A stretch of 36,677 nucleotides of DNA from an uncultured Alphaproteobacteria bacterium (GTDB taxonomy: Bacteria; Pseudomonadota; Alphaproteobacteria; Micropepsales; Micropepsaceae): assembly GCA_903928515.1 (NCBI GenBank), contig CAIYRG010000466.1:1-36677 (forward strand). The letters are read 5' to 3'. Shown piece after piece: positions 1 through 7,387 of the stretch. The notes under the pieces are model-generated. The model was not told the DNA's origin and did no database searches. It saw nothing but the letters and a program-made list of their open reading frames with translations. The translations under genes and the position numbers were made by a program. Position 1 is the first letter of the stretch; every line of letters begins with the position of its first letter.

Positions 1-526
1 CGGCGGCCGGATTTTCGGTAAAGAGGCCCACCGTGAGATCCTTGGCGGTGTAGATGACTTTGCCATCGACGCTCATCGTGCCGTCGCCCACCCCGAGGAT
101 GAGCCGGCGCATGATGACGCGCTTCAGATCGATCGCGTAGGTGACGATCTTGGCGGACGGCAACACCATGCCGGTGAATTTCACTTCGCCGACGCCGAGC
201 GCGCGCCCTTTGCCGGGGCCGCCCATCCAGCCGAGGAAGAAGCCGAGCAATTGCCACATGGCATCGAGGCCCAGGCAGCCCGGCATCACCGGATCGTCCT
301 GGAAATGGCATTTGAAAAACCAAAGCTCGGGATTGATGTCGAATTCAGCCCGCACGACGCCTTTGTCGCATTCGCCGCCCGCATCGGAAATCTGCGTGAT
401 TCGGTCGAACATCAGCATCGGCGGCAGGGGCAATTTCGCGTTGCCGGGACCGAACATTTCGCCTCGGGCGCAAGCCAACAGCGCCTGATAGTCGAACGAA
501 GCGTTACGCACCTGTTTGTCCACCAT
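1..526 (-). CDS. fabA: 3-hydroxydecanoyl-ACP dehydratase/isomerase FabA (3' end cut by window edge)
   Basis: Cytoplasmic type II fatty-acid synthesis enzyme that dehydrates 3-hydroxydecanoyl-ACP and isomerises the trans-2 product to cis-3, the entry to unsaturated fatty acids. I translated it from the minus strand. It starts at the ATG at 526, preceded by a GGAG ribosome site (ggagaac-ATG), and is open to base 1 (175 codons). The active-site block [20 protein letters not shown] is clear, with catalytic His74 and Asp88, matching His70 and Asp84 of E. coli FabA with a constant +4 offset. The C-terminal strand [10 protein letters not shown] matches the FabA end, so only a few residues should be missing. 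In many alphaproteobacteria fabA is divergent from irr and followed by fabB and fabI; the divergence is seen here and fabB would lie outside the window. Identification is near certain. Confidence 0.95.
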   Translation of the reverse strand, partial: MVDKQVRNASFDYQALLACARGEMFGPGNAKLPLPPMLMFDRITQISDAGGECDKGVVRAEFDINPELWFFKCHFQDDPVMPGCLGLDAMWQLLGFFLGWMGGPGKGRALGVGEVKFTGMVLPSAKIVTYAIDLKRVIMRRLILGVGDGTMSVDGKVIYTAKDLTVGLFTENPAA

Positions 527-622
527 GTTCTCCGGCGTTGCCCCCTCAAGGCATTGCGGCTCGGCTTCACGCCAAATCCGCTGTTACAGGCACGTCAGAT
601 GGCACATCCGTTCTCCCTTTGC

Positions 623-645
623 CATATTAGAATATTTCTAATATG
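623..645. promoter_or_regulatory. Irr-type iron control element (ICE box) between fabA and irr
   Basis: A perfect inverted repeat: arm CATATTAGAA (623-632), spacer TAT, arm TTCTAATATG (636-645). The core TTAGAA-N3-TTCTAA fits the ICE/Irr box of alphaproteobacteria. It lies 97 bp upstream of fabA and 136 bp upstream of irr, and a TATAAG hexamer at 661-666 could be a -10 for irr. Inference: Irr controls its own gene and possibly fabA. The match is by sequence only. Confidence 0.75.
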
Positions 646-781
646 CTGGGAGCCTCACTCTATAAGAATGGGAGTTGCCGGGGGGCCTCGCAAGGTTTCC
701 ACGTCGGCTATCTTCCGCCAGTTTCCACCTTGGAATGGATTGGGTATTAGGTATACTACAACGGCTCTCAGGAAGAAGCAT

Positions 782-1204
782 ATGTCACCCGAACACACCG
801 AAACCGCTCCGAACCTCGTCGAACGCCTGCGCCATGCGGGTTTGCGCCCCACGCGCCAACGCGTCGCGCTCGCCAACATCCTGTTCTCCAGCGGCCACCG
901 CCATGTGACGGCCGAGTCGCTGCATGACGAGGCCGTTTCGGCCGGGGTGCCGGTTTCGCTGGCGACGATCTACAACACCCTGCACCAGTTCACGGATGCG
1001 AAGCTGTTGAGCCAGGTGGTGGTGGATGCCACGCGCACCTATTTCGACACCAACACCAACGATCACCATCATTTCTACTGCGAAGACGATTCCTCGCTGA
1101 TCGACATCGAAGGCGAGCATATCGCCGTGTCGGGCGTGCCGACGCCCCCTAAGGGCTCCAAGGTCGATCGCGTGGACGTGATCGTCCGGCTGCGCCGCCA
1201 CTAG
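782..1204 (+). CDS. irr: Iron response regulator Irr (Fur family)
   Basis: Fur-superfamily transcription factor of 140 aa that in alphaproteobacteria senses iron through heme and controls iron uptake, heme synthesis and iron-enzyme genes. Visible parts: N-terminal winged helix (about residues 12-85) with GLRPTRQRVALA and the recognition-helix block VSLATIYNTLHQF (58-70), then TYFDTNTNDHHHF with the His95-His96-His97 triad characteristic of Irr, where classical Fur has a different metal-site pattern. The end VDVIVRLRRH is also Irr-like. The chosen ATG at 782 follows AGGAAGAAGCAT, a usable ribosome site; the same frame is open further upstream to about 251, but that stretch runs antisense to fabA and is not Irr-like. 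ICE-type palindromes lie on both sides of the gene. Zur or Fur are less likely because of the HHH motif and the fabA neighbour. Confidence 0.92.
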   Translation: MSPEHTETAPNLVERLRHAGLRPTRQRVALANILFSSGHRHVTAESLHDEAVSAGVPVSLATIYNTLHQFTDAKLLSQVVVDATRTYFDTNTNDHHHFYCEDDSSLIDIEGEHIAVSGVPTPPKGSKVDRVDVIVRLRRH

Positions 1205-1236
1205 GAATTCCTCGACTATTCATTGTCGCAAAAAAT

Positions 1237-1260
1237 CTACTTAGAATTATTCTAAAGTAG
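1237..1260. promoter_or_regulatory. Irr-type ICE box upstream of rubrerythrin
   Basis: Core TTAGAAT-T-ATTCTAA at 1241-1255 is a perfect inverted repeat around one central base; flanks CTAC and GTAG extend it with a one-base offset. It resembles the element at 623-645. Immediately downstream, TTGACT at 1261-1266 could be a -35 hexamer, with CACAGT at 1284-1289 a weak -10 after 17 bp. Inference: Irr acts on the rubrerythrin promoter from a site abutting the -35. Confidence 0.7.
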
Positions 1261-1353
1261 TTGACTCCCCGCGTCTGAACCGGCACAGTGCCGATCCTGA
1301 ATTTGGGGCTCGCGCTCACAGTTTTGTTTTTTAATGTCACAAGGAGAAATGCC

Positions 1354-1776
1354 ATGGCCGCGTTGAAAGGATCGAAGACCTTCAACAACCTCAAAGAAGC
1401 GTTTGCCGGTGAGTCCCAGGCGAACCGCCGCTACCTCTACTTCGCACAAAAGGCCGACGTGGAAGGCTACAACGATGTGGCCTCAGTGTTCCGCTCGACC
1501 GCCGAAGGCGAAACCGGCCATGCCCACGGCCATCTCGAATATATGGAAGTGGTTGGCGACCCGGCGACGGGCGAGCCGATCGGCCCGACCGACAAGAACC
1601 TTCTCTCCGCCATCGTCGGCGAAACGCACGAATACACCGACATGTAGCCGGGCATGGCGCGCACGTCGCGTGACGAAGGCTTCGACGAGATCGCCGATTG
1701 GTTCGAGACGCTTGCAAAAGCCGAAAAGAGCCATGCCGGCCGCTTCCAGAAGGCGTTCGATACGCTCGGCAAGTAA
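1354..1776 (+). pseudogene. rbr: Rubrerythrin-family ferritin-like di-iron protein interrupted by an in-frame TAG
   Basis: Short rubrerythrin (ferritin-like four-helix di-iron domain, no rubredoxin tail), a family tied to peroxide reduction and iron handling in the cytoplasm. Start ATG at 1354 follows AAGGAG with 7 bases spacing. Residues 1-97 carry ligands Glu20 (GESQANRRYLYF), Glu53 and His56 (EGETGH), Glu90 and Glu93 (GETHEYTDM). Codon 98 (1645-1647) is TAG; the same frame continues to TAA at 1774-1776 as [20 protein letters not shown] and then KAEKSH, supplying Glu124 and His127. Intact relatives read YTDMYPG here, so TAG stands where Tyr (TAC/TAT) is expected. Read to 1647 the product lacks the fourth helix and two ligands; read through, it is 140 aa, normal for the family. 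A point mutation, a sequencing error or suppression could explain it. Confidence 0.85.
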
Positions 1777-1799
1777 AGCGCCCTAGCGTTTGTCGTTTC

Positions 1800-1843
1800 G
1801 GGGGAAGGGCATCGATCAGCGATTCCCTTCCCCCTTTGTTTTT
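1800..1843 (+). terminator. Rho-independent terminator after rubrerythrin
   Basis: Ten-bp stem GGGGGAAGGG (1800-1809) with CCCTTCCCCC (1825-1834), lengthened inside by ATCG/CGAT, followed by TTTGTTTTT. It lies 23 bp after the rubrerythrin TAA and should separate that gene from the Fe-S gene at 1891. Confidence 0.85.
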
Positions 1844-1890
1844 GGCCTTTTGTTTTTGATCTCCTGATTTTCCATTCAAGCGGTTGAACC

Positions 1891-3252
1891 ATGTCCAAAG
1901 AAGGCAGCCTGGAAGCGCCCACCCGTCACGCACTCGATTGGCGCAATCCGGATTTCTATGACGAAGCGAAATTGGACGCCGAGACGCGGCGCGTCTTCGA
2001 CATCTGCCATGGCTGCCGCCGTTGCTTCAATTTGTGCGACTCGTTCCCGAGGCTGTTCGACCTGATCGACAATTCCAAGACGGAAGAACTCGACTCGGTC
2101 GATTCCAAAGATTTCACGAAGGTCGTGGAAGCCTGCACGCTTTGCGACATGTGCTTCATGACGAAGTGCCCTTACGTGCCGCCGCATCCGTTCAATCTGG
2201 ATTTTCCGCATCTGATGCTGCGCTACCGCGCGGTGGAAGCGAAGAACGGCAAGAAGGATTTCACCGCGCGCCAATTGGCCGAGATGGATCGCAACGGCCG
2301 CATGGCGCAGTTGGTGTCGCCGCTGGCCAACTGGGCATCGGACAAAGACAACACGCTTATGCGTGGGCTGATGGAAAAGACCATCGGCGTGGATGCCCAT
2401 GTCGAGTTGCCGAAATTCCACACCCGCACCTTCGTGCTGGCCGACCGCGGCGAGCCGATCAAAGCCAGCGACACCGCACCGGCCGCAGGCAAGCGCAAGG
2501 CGGCAATCTTCGCCACCTGCTTTGTGAACTACAACAAGCCGCACACCGGCATGGCGGCGCGCGCCGTGCTGAACCACATCGGCGTGGAAACCAAAGTGGC
2601 CTATCCCGGCTGTTGCGGCATGCCGTTTCTGGAGCAGGCCGAACTCGGCAAGGTCGCCGAACAGGCGGCCAAGGTTTCCAAAGAACTCTGCAAGCTGATC
2701 GACGAGGGCTACGACATCGTCACCCTCACCGCTTCGTGCGGCCTGATGCTGAAATCCGAGTGGGCGTTGATTGTCCCTGAAAACGCCGACGTGAAACGCC
2801 TGGCGGCAGCCACCTACGACATCGACGAATATGTGATCGCGATCTCCAAAGAGCACGGCCTGCCGCAAGGTCTGCAAGCGCTGCCCGAAGGCGTGACGGT
2901 GCACATGGCCTGCCATGCGCGCGCGCAGAACATCGGCTCCAAAGCCGCCGAGATGATGCGGTTGATTCCCGACACGCCGGTGGATGTGATCGAGCGTTGC
3001 GCCGGACATGGCGGCACCTTCGGCGTGCTGAAAGAAACGCATCCCATCGCGATGAAGGTCGGACGGCCTGTGATGCGGGCGGTGGAAAACCAAGCGCGCG
3101 GGCATGTGGTTTCCGATTGCCCTCTGGCGGCCAAGCATATCTTGCAAGGTGCGCAGGACATGGCCGAACGCGACGACAAAGAATTGCCGGCCCATGCGCC
3201 CGAGCATCCCATCGAGATTCTCGCCCGCGCCTATGGCCTGATCACGGATTGA
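1891..3252 (+). CDS. Fe-S protein with two 4Fe-4S motifs and CCG domains (GlpC / heterodisulfide-reductase-like)
   Basis: Predicted cytoplasmic electron-transfer subunit of 453 aa. Two clusters are explicit: Cys39-42-45-49 ([11 protein letters not shown]) and Cys82-85-88-93 ([12 protein letters not shown]). Two CCG-type (HdrB/GlpC) modules follow: the first has [12 protein letters not shown] and TASCGLM; the second has [16 protein letters not shown] and SDCPLA, with CAG in place of CCG. There is no signal peptide or membrane segment. It resembles the Fe-S subunits of glycerol-3-phosphate and glycolate dehydrogenases, but no flavin subunit is adjacent; instead it sits between rubrerythrin and a DUF3501 gene, a neighbourhood known in other proteobacteria. 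Inference: it passes electrons to or from the rubrerythrin in an iron or peroxide response. The ATG at 1891 lacks a clear ribosome site. Family assignment is firm, substrate unknown. Confidence 0.85.
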   Translation: MSKEGSLEAPTRHALDWRNPDFYDEAKLDAETRRVFDICHGCRRCFNLCDSFPRLFDLIDNSKTEELDSVDSKDFTKVVEACTLCDMCFMTKCPYVPPHPFNLDFPHLMLRYRAVEAKNGKKDFTARQLAEMDRNGRMAQLVSPLANWASDKDNTLMRGLMEKTIGVDAHVELPKFHTRTFVLADRGEPIKASDTAPAAGKRKAAIFATCFVNYNKPHTGMAARAVLNHIGVETKVAYPGCCGMPFLEQAELGKVAEQAAKVSKELCKLIDEGYDIVTLTASCGLMLKSEWALIVPENADVKRLAAATYDIDEYVIAISKEHGLPQGLQALPEGVTVHMACHARAQNIGSKAAEMMRLIPDTPVDVIERCAGHGGTFGVLKETHPIAMKVGRPVMRAVENQARGHVVSDCPLAAKHILQGAQDMAERDDKELPAHAPEHPIEILARAYGLITD

Positions 3253-3267
3253 GTAAAGGAGCACACC

Positions 3268-3864
3268 ATGCCCGCTGAACAACACCGGCTGACGCCGCAG
3301 GACATCTTGCCCACCGATGTCTACACGAAAGAGCGCGCCGAGCATCGCGCGCGCCTCATCGCGCTGAAGAAAGACCGCCGCGTCTCGGTCGGGCCCTACG
3401 CCACGTTCTATTTCGAAAATTACGACACGATGTGGCAGCAGGTGCAGGAAATGGTGCGCATCGAGAAAGGCGGCGAGGCGCAGGTGCCCGACGAATTGGC
3501 GGTCTACAATCCGCTGATCCCGCAAGGGCGCGAGCTGATCGCCACGATGATGCTGGAGATCGACGATTCGGTTGCGCGCACGCGCATCTTGAAGACGCTG
3601 GCGGAAATTGAAGAAAGCGTGTTCTTCGATTTCGGCGGCACGAAATTGAAAGCCACACCGACCGATTACGAAGACCGCACAACGCCCGACGGCAAAACCT
3701 CATCGGTGCATTGGGTGCGCTTCAGCTTTCCGCCCGAACTGGTGTCCGCGTTCCGCGCGCAGGATTTCGGCGAGATCGTGCTGGGCTTGTCGCATCCGAA
3801 CTACCGCCACATGGCGGTGCTGTCGCCGGAAACGCGCAAGGCCCTGTCGCGGGATTTTGATTGA
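3268..3864 (+). CDS. DUF3501 family protein
   Basis: A 198-aa soluble protein matching the DUF3501 family, whose function is unknown. Recognisable segments are LTPQDILPTDVYTKERAEHR near the N-terminus, RRVSVGPYATFYFENYDTMW in the middle, a Leu/Ile-rich central helix (LIATMMLEIDD), and VHWVRFSFPPELVSAF followed by LGLSHPNYRH near the C-terminus. There are no cysteines and no signal peptide or TM segment. The ATG at 3268 has a GGAG site 7 bases upstream and lies 15 bases after the Fe-S gene, so the two are almost certainly one transcript. The family recurs beside rubrerythrin and CCG-type Fe-S proteins, which suggests a role in the same redox module; that is inference from context. Confidence 0.85.
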   Translation: MPAEQHRLTPQDILPTDVYTKERAEHRARLIALKKDRRVSVGPYATFYFENYDTMWQQVQEMVRIEKGGEAQVPDELAVYNPLIPQGRELIATMMLEIDDSVARTRILKTLAEIEESVFFDFGGTKLKATPTDYEDRTTPDGKTSSVHWVRFSFPPELVSAFRAQDFGEIVLGLSHPNYRHMAVLSPETRKALSRDFD

Positions 3865-3875
3865 GCCTTTCTTTT

Positions 3876-3899
3876 CCTTCCCCGTCCTCACGGGGGAGG
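3876..3899. repeat. Intergenic hairpin, possible dispersed repeat
   Basis: CCTTCCCCGT (3876-3885), loop CCTC, ACGGGGGAGG (3890-3899): ten pairs with one G-T wobble, 12 bp after the DUF3501 stop. There is no T-tract on its 3' side on either strand, so it is not a classical terminator. Similar CCTCCCCCGTGAGGACGGGG hairpins are common between genes in alphaproteobacteria; this is one copy. Confidence 0.4.
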
Positions 3900-3940
3900 T
3901 GTCGAGCCGCTAGCTTTTCTTAGGCGCGCAGCGACGGGCC

Positions 3941-4342
3941 TCACTTCCCGCCTGGGAAAAGTTCCACATGGCTCTCGCCGGTGCGGCCGAAATAGACCGC
4001 ACGGCGTCCCGCCAACGACACGATGTAATCCACACAGCCGGCGTCAGCGATGCGCTCGCAGAATTGCGTGTACGTGATCGCGCCGGCTTGGCTGGCGCGC
4101 ACCGCGGCTTCAACGCCTGATGGCGAAAATGCCGTCGCTATGGCGTTCGTAAGCGGCGCGCACGGCGTGACGATAGTTTCGCCGTTGGGCAGATAATAGG
4201 TCTTCTCCGAACGACAGAGATCGGCGCGATAACGCTCGAAACCCGCCTCATTCAGCATCATCACGATTTGCGGAAACGCCATCGTCGCCGTGTCGGATGC
4301 TTCGGTGCATTCTTCCGCTATCGCTTTCACAAGCGCGTTCAT
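3941..4342 (-). CDS. DUF1398 family protein
   Basis: A 133-aa soluble protein matching DUF1398 (E. coli YbcV-like), function unknown. Family marks are GFERYRADLCRSEKTYYLPN in the first half and, near the end, ITYTQFCERIADAGC followed by YIVSLAGRRAVYFGRTGESH and VELFPGGK. I chose the ATG at 4342 because GAGGAA sits about 8 bases upstream; a GTG at 4348 is too close to it. That ribosome site overlaps the TGA stop of the acyl-CoA synthetase gene (ending at 4355), so the two are tightly linked and probably translationally coupled. No catalytic residues can be assigned. Family call good, role unknown. Confidence 0.8.
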   Translation of the reverse strand: MNALVKAIAEECTEASDTATMAFPQIVMMLNEAGFERYRADLCRSEKTYYLPNGETIVTPCAPLTNAIATAFSPSGVEAAVRASQAGAITYTQFCERIADAGCVDYIVSLAGRRAVYFGRTGESHVELFPGGK

Positions 4343-4354
4343 CGTCACAATTCC

Positions 4355-6145
4355 TCAGAGCTTCATCTGGCCATTTTGGATTTTGGCGAACAGATCCGCT
4401 GTTAGCGGCACGAACGCCCCGCTCGCATCGCGCACATAAAGCGGATCGGTGATCTTGCCCGGATCATAACCTTCCGCCTGCAAGCCGACCTTGGTTTGCT
4501 TGAAGGTGGTGGTGGCGGCGATTTCTTTCTGGAAGCGCAAGAAGATCGGCCGCGCATAGGCGGGCAGATTCTTTTGCAGATGCTGGGCTAAGCCCGCCAA
4601 ATCGAGCGACGGATCGGCCACGAGGGCCGCCAAGCCCGCCTTGCCTTCATCGCCCGGCACAGCGACGCCATAGACATTGGCTTCGCGACTCCCGGCAAAG
4701 CTGGACAGCGCTTCAGCCACTTCGGAGGTCGCCACGTTCTCGCCTTTCCAGCGGAACGTATCGCCGGTGCGATCGACGAAATAGAAGTAGCCGTGTTCAT
4801 CGCGGCGCATCAGATCGCCGGTACGAAACCACGCATCGCCCTTTTTGAAGGTGTCGCGGAGGATTTTCTTCTCGGTGTCGGCATTCTGCGTGTAACCGTC
4901 GAAGCGCTCGCGCGCGACGTTCTGGTTGATCGCGCCAATGGCCTCGCCGGGCTCGCCGTCATCGGTCTCAATGCAAAGCCCGTTTGCCCCACGCACCGGG
5001 GCCTGTTTCTCGACATCGTATTTCACGAGACGGATTTTCTGAACGGAGCGCGCATACCACGGCACGCGGCCGATGGCCCCGACATGGCCGTCATACGAGA
5101 TCATGCCGACATTGCCTTCGGTAGCGCCGTAGAACTCCATGATGTGCGGAATGGCGAAACGCTCTTTGAATTTCGGCCAGATTTCGGGACGCAATCCGTT
5201 GCCGATAGCGATGTTCAGATTGTGCGCGCGCTCGAAAGGATGCTCCGGCGTGTTCAACAGATAGCGGCAAAGCTCGCCGATATATTGGAATACGGTGGGC
5301 TTGTAGCGGTGGCAATCGTCCCAGAATTCGGTCGCGGAAAACTTCGTGCGGATCACAAGGGAGCCGCCGCCCATGAACACCGGCCCCAACGCGCAGATGC
5401 CGCCCGCGGAATGATAGAGCGGCAGCACGTCATACATGCGGTCATCCGGCTTCGCATTCACAGCACCCTGGAATCCCGCCATGATGTGCAGCACGCGCAT
5501 ATGCGAAAGCTGCGCGGCTTTGGGGAGCCCTGTGGTGCCCGACGTGTAGATATACATCGCCGGATCGCGGCAGAAGACCGGCACGCGCGTGGCCGGATCG
5601 AGTGCCGCGCCCGATTGCGTAGCCAATGCGGAATCCAGATCCTCATTGCCGGGTTGCGAACCGCCGATGCCCCAGACGGTGGGATGGATTTGCAGCGCCG
5701 AATAGCAGCTCGCGTAATTCTCGACGAGTTCGGCACCGAGAATGAGATGCCGCGCGCCCGAAATGTTGATGGAATGGGCAAGGCCCGCGGATTGCTGATT
5801 GGTGTTGATGAGAGCGGCGACCGAACCGTTCTTAATGAGGCCGAGCCAGGCCATGATATATTCGGGGCAGTTCTCCATCAGGATCGCGACGGGCACGCCC
5901 TTGGCAAGCTTCTGCGACGCGGCCCAACGGGCAAAGCGGTTCGCGCCCGCATCCAATTCGGCATAGGAGACGATACGCGCGCCCATCAGGATCGCGGGCG
6001 CGTTCGGCCTGTAGCGCGCATGGTGCTCGACCCAATGGGCAATTGTGAGCTGCCTATCCGGATCGACCTGATGGGTGATCAGCAAGGTGCGGGCAATCGC
6101 GGCCACGAAAACGGCGTCGCGCGTCAGCGCTTCGGGCAATGCCAT
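4355..6145 (-). CDS. Long-chain fatty acyl-CoA synthetase, FATP/very-long-chain type (AMP-binding)
   Basis: ATP-dependent ligase activating long-chain fatty acids to CoA thioesters; 596 aa, usual for this family. The N-terminal domain holds the AMP/ATP P-loop YIYTSGTTGLPKAAQLSH, the block LPLYHSAGGI, and FYGATEGNVGMISYDG. The C-terminal hinge region has WFRTGDLMRRDEHGYFYFVD followed by RTGDTFRWKGENVATSEV, typical of the FATP/VLACS subgroup. The start is the ATG at 6145, preceded by GGGAGGG at good spacing; the frame is open upstream but without family similarity. Its stop overlaps the ribosome site of the DUF1398 gene. A TusA-like gene is divergent 79 bp away. Likely peripheral to the inner membrane, feeding fatty acids to beta-oxidation or phospholipid synthesis (inference). 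Annotation as fadD would be looser, so no symbol is given. Confidence 0.9.
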   Translation of the reverse strand: MALPEALTRDAVFVAAIARTLLITHQVDPDRQLTIAHWVEHHARYRPNAPAILMGARIVSYAELDAGANRFARWAASQKLAKGVPVAILMENCPEYIMAWLGLIKNGSVAALINTNQQSAGLAHSINISGARHLILGAELVENYASCYSALQIHPTVWGIGGSQPGNEDLDSALATQSGAALDPATRVPVFCRDPAMYIYTSGTTGLPKAAQLSHMRVLHIMAGFQGAVNAKPDDRMYDVLPLYHSAGGICALGPVFMGGGSLVIRTKFSATEFWDDCHRYKPTVFQYIGELCRYLLNTPEHPFERAHNLNIAIGNGLRPEIWPKFKERFAIPHIMEFYGATEGNVGMISYDGHVGAIGRVPWYARSVQKIRLVKYDVEKQAPVRGANGLCIETDDGEPGEAIGAINQNVARERFDGYTQNADTEKKILRDTFKKGDAWFRTGDLMRRDEHGYFYFVDRTGDTFRWKGENVATSEVAEALSSFAGSREANVYGVAVPGDEGKAGLAALVADPSLDLAGLAQHLQKNLPAYARPIFLRFQKEIAATTTFKQTKVGLQAEGYDPGKITDPLYVRDASGAFVPLTADLFAKIQNGQMKL

Positions 6146-6224
6146 CGGCGAATCCCTCCCTGTTATGCGGCCAAGGGAAGCATAAGTGGCCCGGTAGCTG
6201 CCAGTTGCTGTAAACAGCGGGTTC

Positions 6225-6479
6225 ATGACGAACGCGACCAACAATCCCCCTGGAGAACCCGAAACGCTCGATTTGCGCGGGCTGAAATGCCCTATGCCCG
6301 CGCTTCTGGCGCGCCGAGCCCTGACAAAGGCAAACCCTAGTGCGGTGTTCGCGGTGCTGACCGACGATCCGATGGCGCCGGTAGATGTGCCGCACATGGC
6401 CCATCAGGAGGGCTATGAGCTTGTGAGCCTGACACGCGAGGGCGATCAAGCGCGGATGATCCTGCGCAAGCCAGGGTGA
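6225..6479 (+). CDS. TusA/SirA-family sulfurtransferase-like protein
   Basis: Small 84-aa cytoplasmic protein of the TusA/YedF fold. The signature LDLRGLKCPMPALLARRAL (15-33) contains the sulfur-accepting Cys22 in a CPMP motif, followed by the beta-alpha-beta core up to DQARMILRKPG. TusA proteins carry persulfide sulfur for tRNA thiolation or molybdenum-cofactor maturation; which branch this one serves cannot be told. Its ATG at 6225 has no strong ribosome site. It diverges from the acyl-CoA synthetase and ends 6 bases before the convergent IalB-like gene, so it is probably monocistronic. Confidence 0.85.
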   Translation: MTNATNNPPGEPETLDLRGLKCPMPALLARRALTKANPSAVFAVLTDDPMAPVDVPHMAHQEGYELVSLTREGDQARMILRKPG

Positions 6480-6485
6480 GCTGAA

Positions 6486-7274
6486 CTATCGCTTCGCGTG
6501 CGCTCGCTTCTTGGGCGCGGCAGGTTTGGCTGGAGCCGTTGGCGCTGGCGCGGCAGCGGCAAGTGCTGGAGCCGCATCGGCCGCCGGTGCCGGAGCGGGC
6601 GCTTCGCCGACCGGTACAGCGGCAGCACTTTGCGCCAAATTCACCGCCGTGATCGCGTCCTCAAAGCCGTTCATCGGCAGATCGACGAGGATCTTCTGGT
6701 TGTCGGCGATGGGGAATGCGATCTGCACCGAACCCGCGCTCAACAGATCGCTCCAATTGTCGTCGGTCAGCGAGGCGGCGGCGATACATTCCTTGTCGGT
6801 GCAATTGCGCACCGGCGTGCGAAGCGTGTGCGAACTGTCGATCCGCAGCGAGATCACATCGCCCGCATGCACCGTGGGCGGCAGGCGCAGCATCAACGCG
6901 GCGCGATGCAGCGCGCCCAGCACGCCGAAATTGGCAGCGAGCAGCACCTGATCCGGCTTTCCGGCAACGGGGATTTCCTGGTTCACGCGGCAGGCATTGC
7001 CCGAGATTTGCGTGGCGGGATCAACCGCCGTGCCGGTGGCCGCTGTGTCCTGCGGCGCGGACGCGCCCGAGGCCGAGCAGATCAAACGCCACGATCCAAA
7101 CTTGGCGACGCCGACATAACCCGGCTTCACATCTGCTGCGAGCTGGTCTGTAGAATCGGTAGCTTCGGGCGAAAGTCCGGCAGAGGACACGACGCCATGC
7201 GGACGGAACACAAAGAACACGCCCACGGCGCAAACCAGGACCACGGCTCCGGCGATGAGCGCTCGACTCTGCAT
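6486..7274 (-). CDS. Invasion-associated locus B (IalB) family protein
   Basis: A 262-aa protein anchored to or exported across the inner membrane. An N-terminal hydrophobic stretch, ALIAGAVVLVCAVGVFFVF (about 5-23), is followed by an IalB-like domain: FGSWRLICS, CRVNQEI, VLLAANFGVL, ALMLRLPPTVHAGDVISLRI and CTDKECIAAASL, with conserved Cys pairs. The last 45 or so residues are Ala/Pro-rich low complexity ending in basic PKKRAHAKR, not part of the family core. Start ATG at 7274 has GGAGAAG just upstream. IalB was named in Bartonella erythrocyte invasion, but the family is widespread in free-living alphaproteobacteria with no known role, so virulence should not be inferred. Confidence 0.85.
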   Translation of the reverse strand: MQSRALIAGAVVLVCAVGVFFVFRPHGVVSSAGLSPEATDSTDQLAADVKPGYVGVAKFGSWRLICSASGASAPQDTAATGTAVDPATQISGNACRVNQEIPVAGKPDQVLLAANFGVLGALHRAALMLRLPPTVHAGDVISLRIDSSHTLRTPVRNCTDKECIAAASLTDDNWSDLLSAGSVQIAFPIADNQKILVDLPMNGFEDAITAVNLAQSAAAVPVGEAPAPAPAADAAPALAAAAPAPTAPAKPAAPKKRAHAKR

Positions 7275-7295
7275 GACTTCTCCGTCCGCCCCAAA

Positions 7296-7310
7296 GCCTT
7301 CCGGGAAGGC
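7296..7310. promoter_or_regulatory. Perfect palindrome upstream of the IalB-like gene
   Basis: GCCTTCC-G-GGAAGGC, 15 bp, centred about 29 bp upstream of the IalB-like start. It could be an operator or an mRNA-leader hairpin; no T-tract follows on the minus strand. Function unknown. Confidence 0.3.
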
Positions 7311-7387
7311 GGGAGGTTTAGGGAGTTCGGGAAAGGCAATCAAGTTTTGGGGAAGTTTGGGGCCAGCGTTCGGGATTCGCGGCCCGA

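Noticed and set aside
251-1204. A 317-codon plus-strand frame ending with Irr
   Set aside because: Its first 177 codons run antisense to fabA and through the ICE-box promoter region and have no Irr similarity; Irr begins at 782 with a ribosome site.
1645-1647. Pyrrolysine or selenocysteine at the rubrerythrin amber codon
   Set aside because: TAG is not a selenocysteine codon, pyrrolysine use is not expected in such bacteria, and the family has Tyr here; mutation or error is simpler.
1876-3525. A 549-codon minus-strand frame
   Set aside because: It is the antisense shadow of the Fe-S and DUF3501 genes, rich in His/Arg/Gln with no domain, typical of GC-rich antisense frames.
3876-3899. Terminator for the DUF3501 operon
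   Set aside because: A good hairpin but without a T-tract on the 3' side of either strand.
4793-6340. A 515-codon plus-strand frame
   Set aside because: Antisense of the acyl-CoA synthetase, whose motifs are unmistakable on the minus strand.
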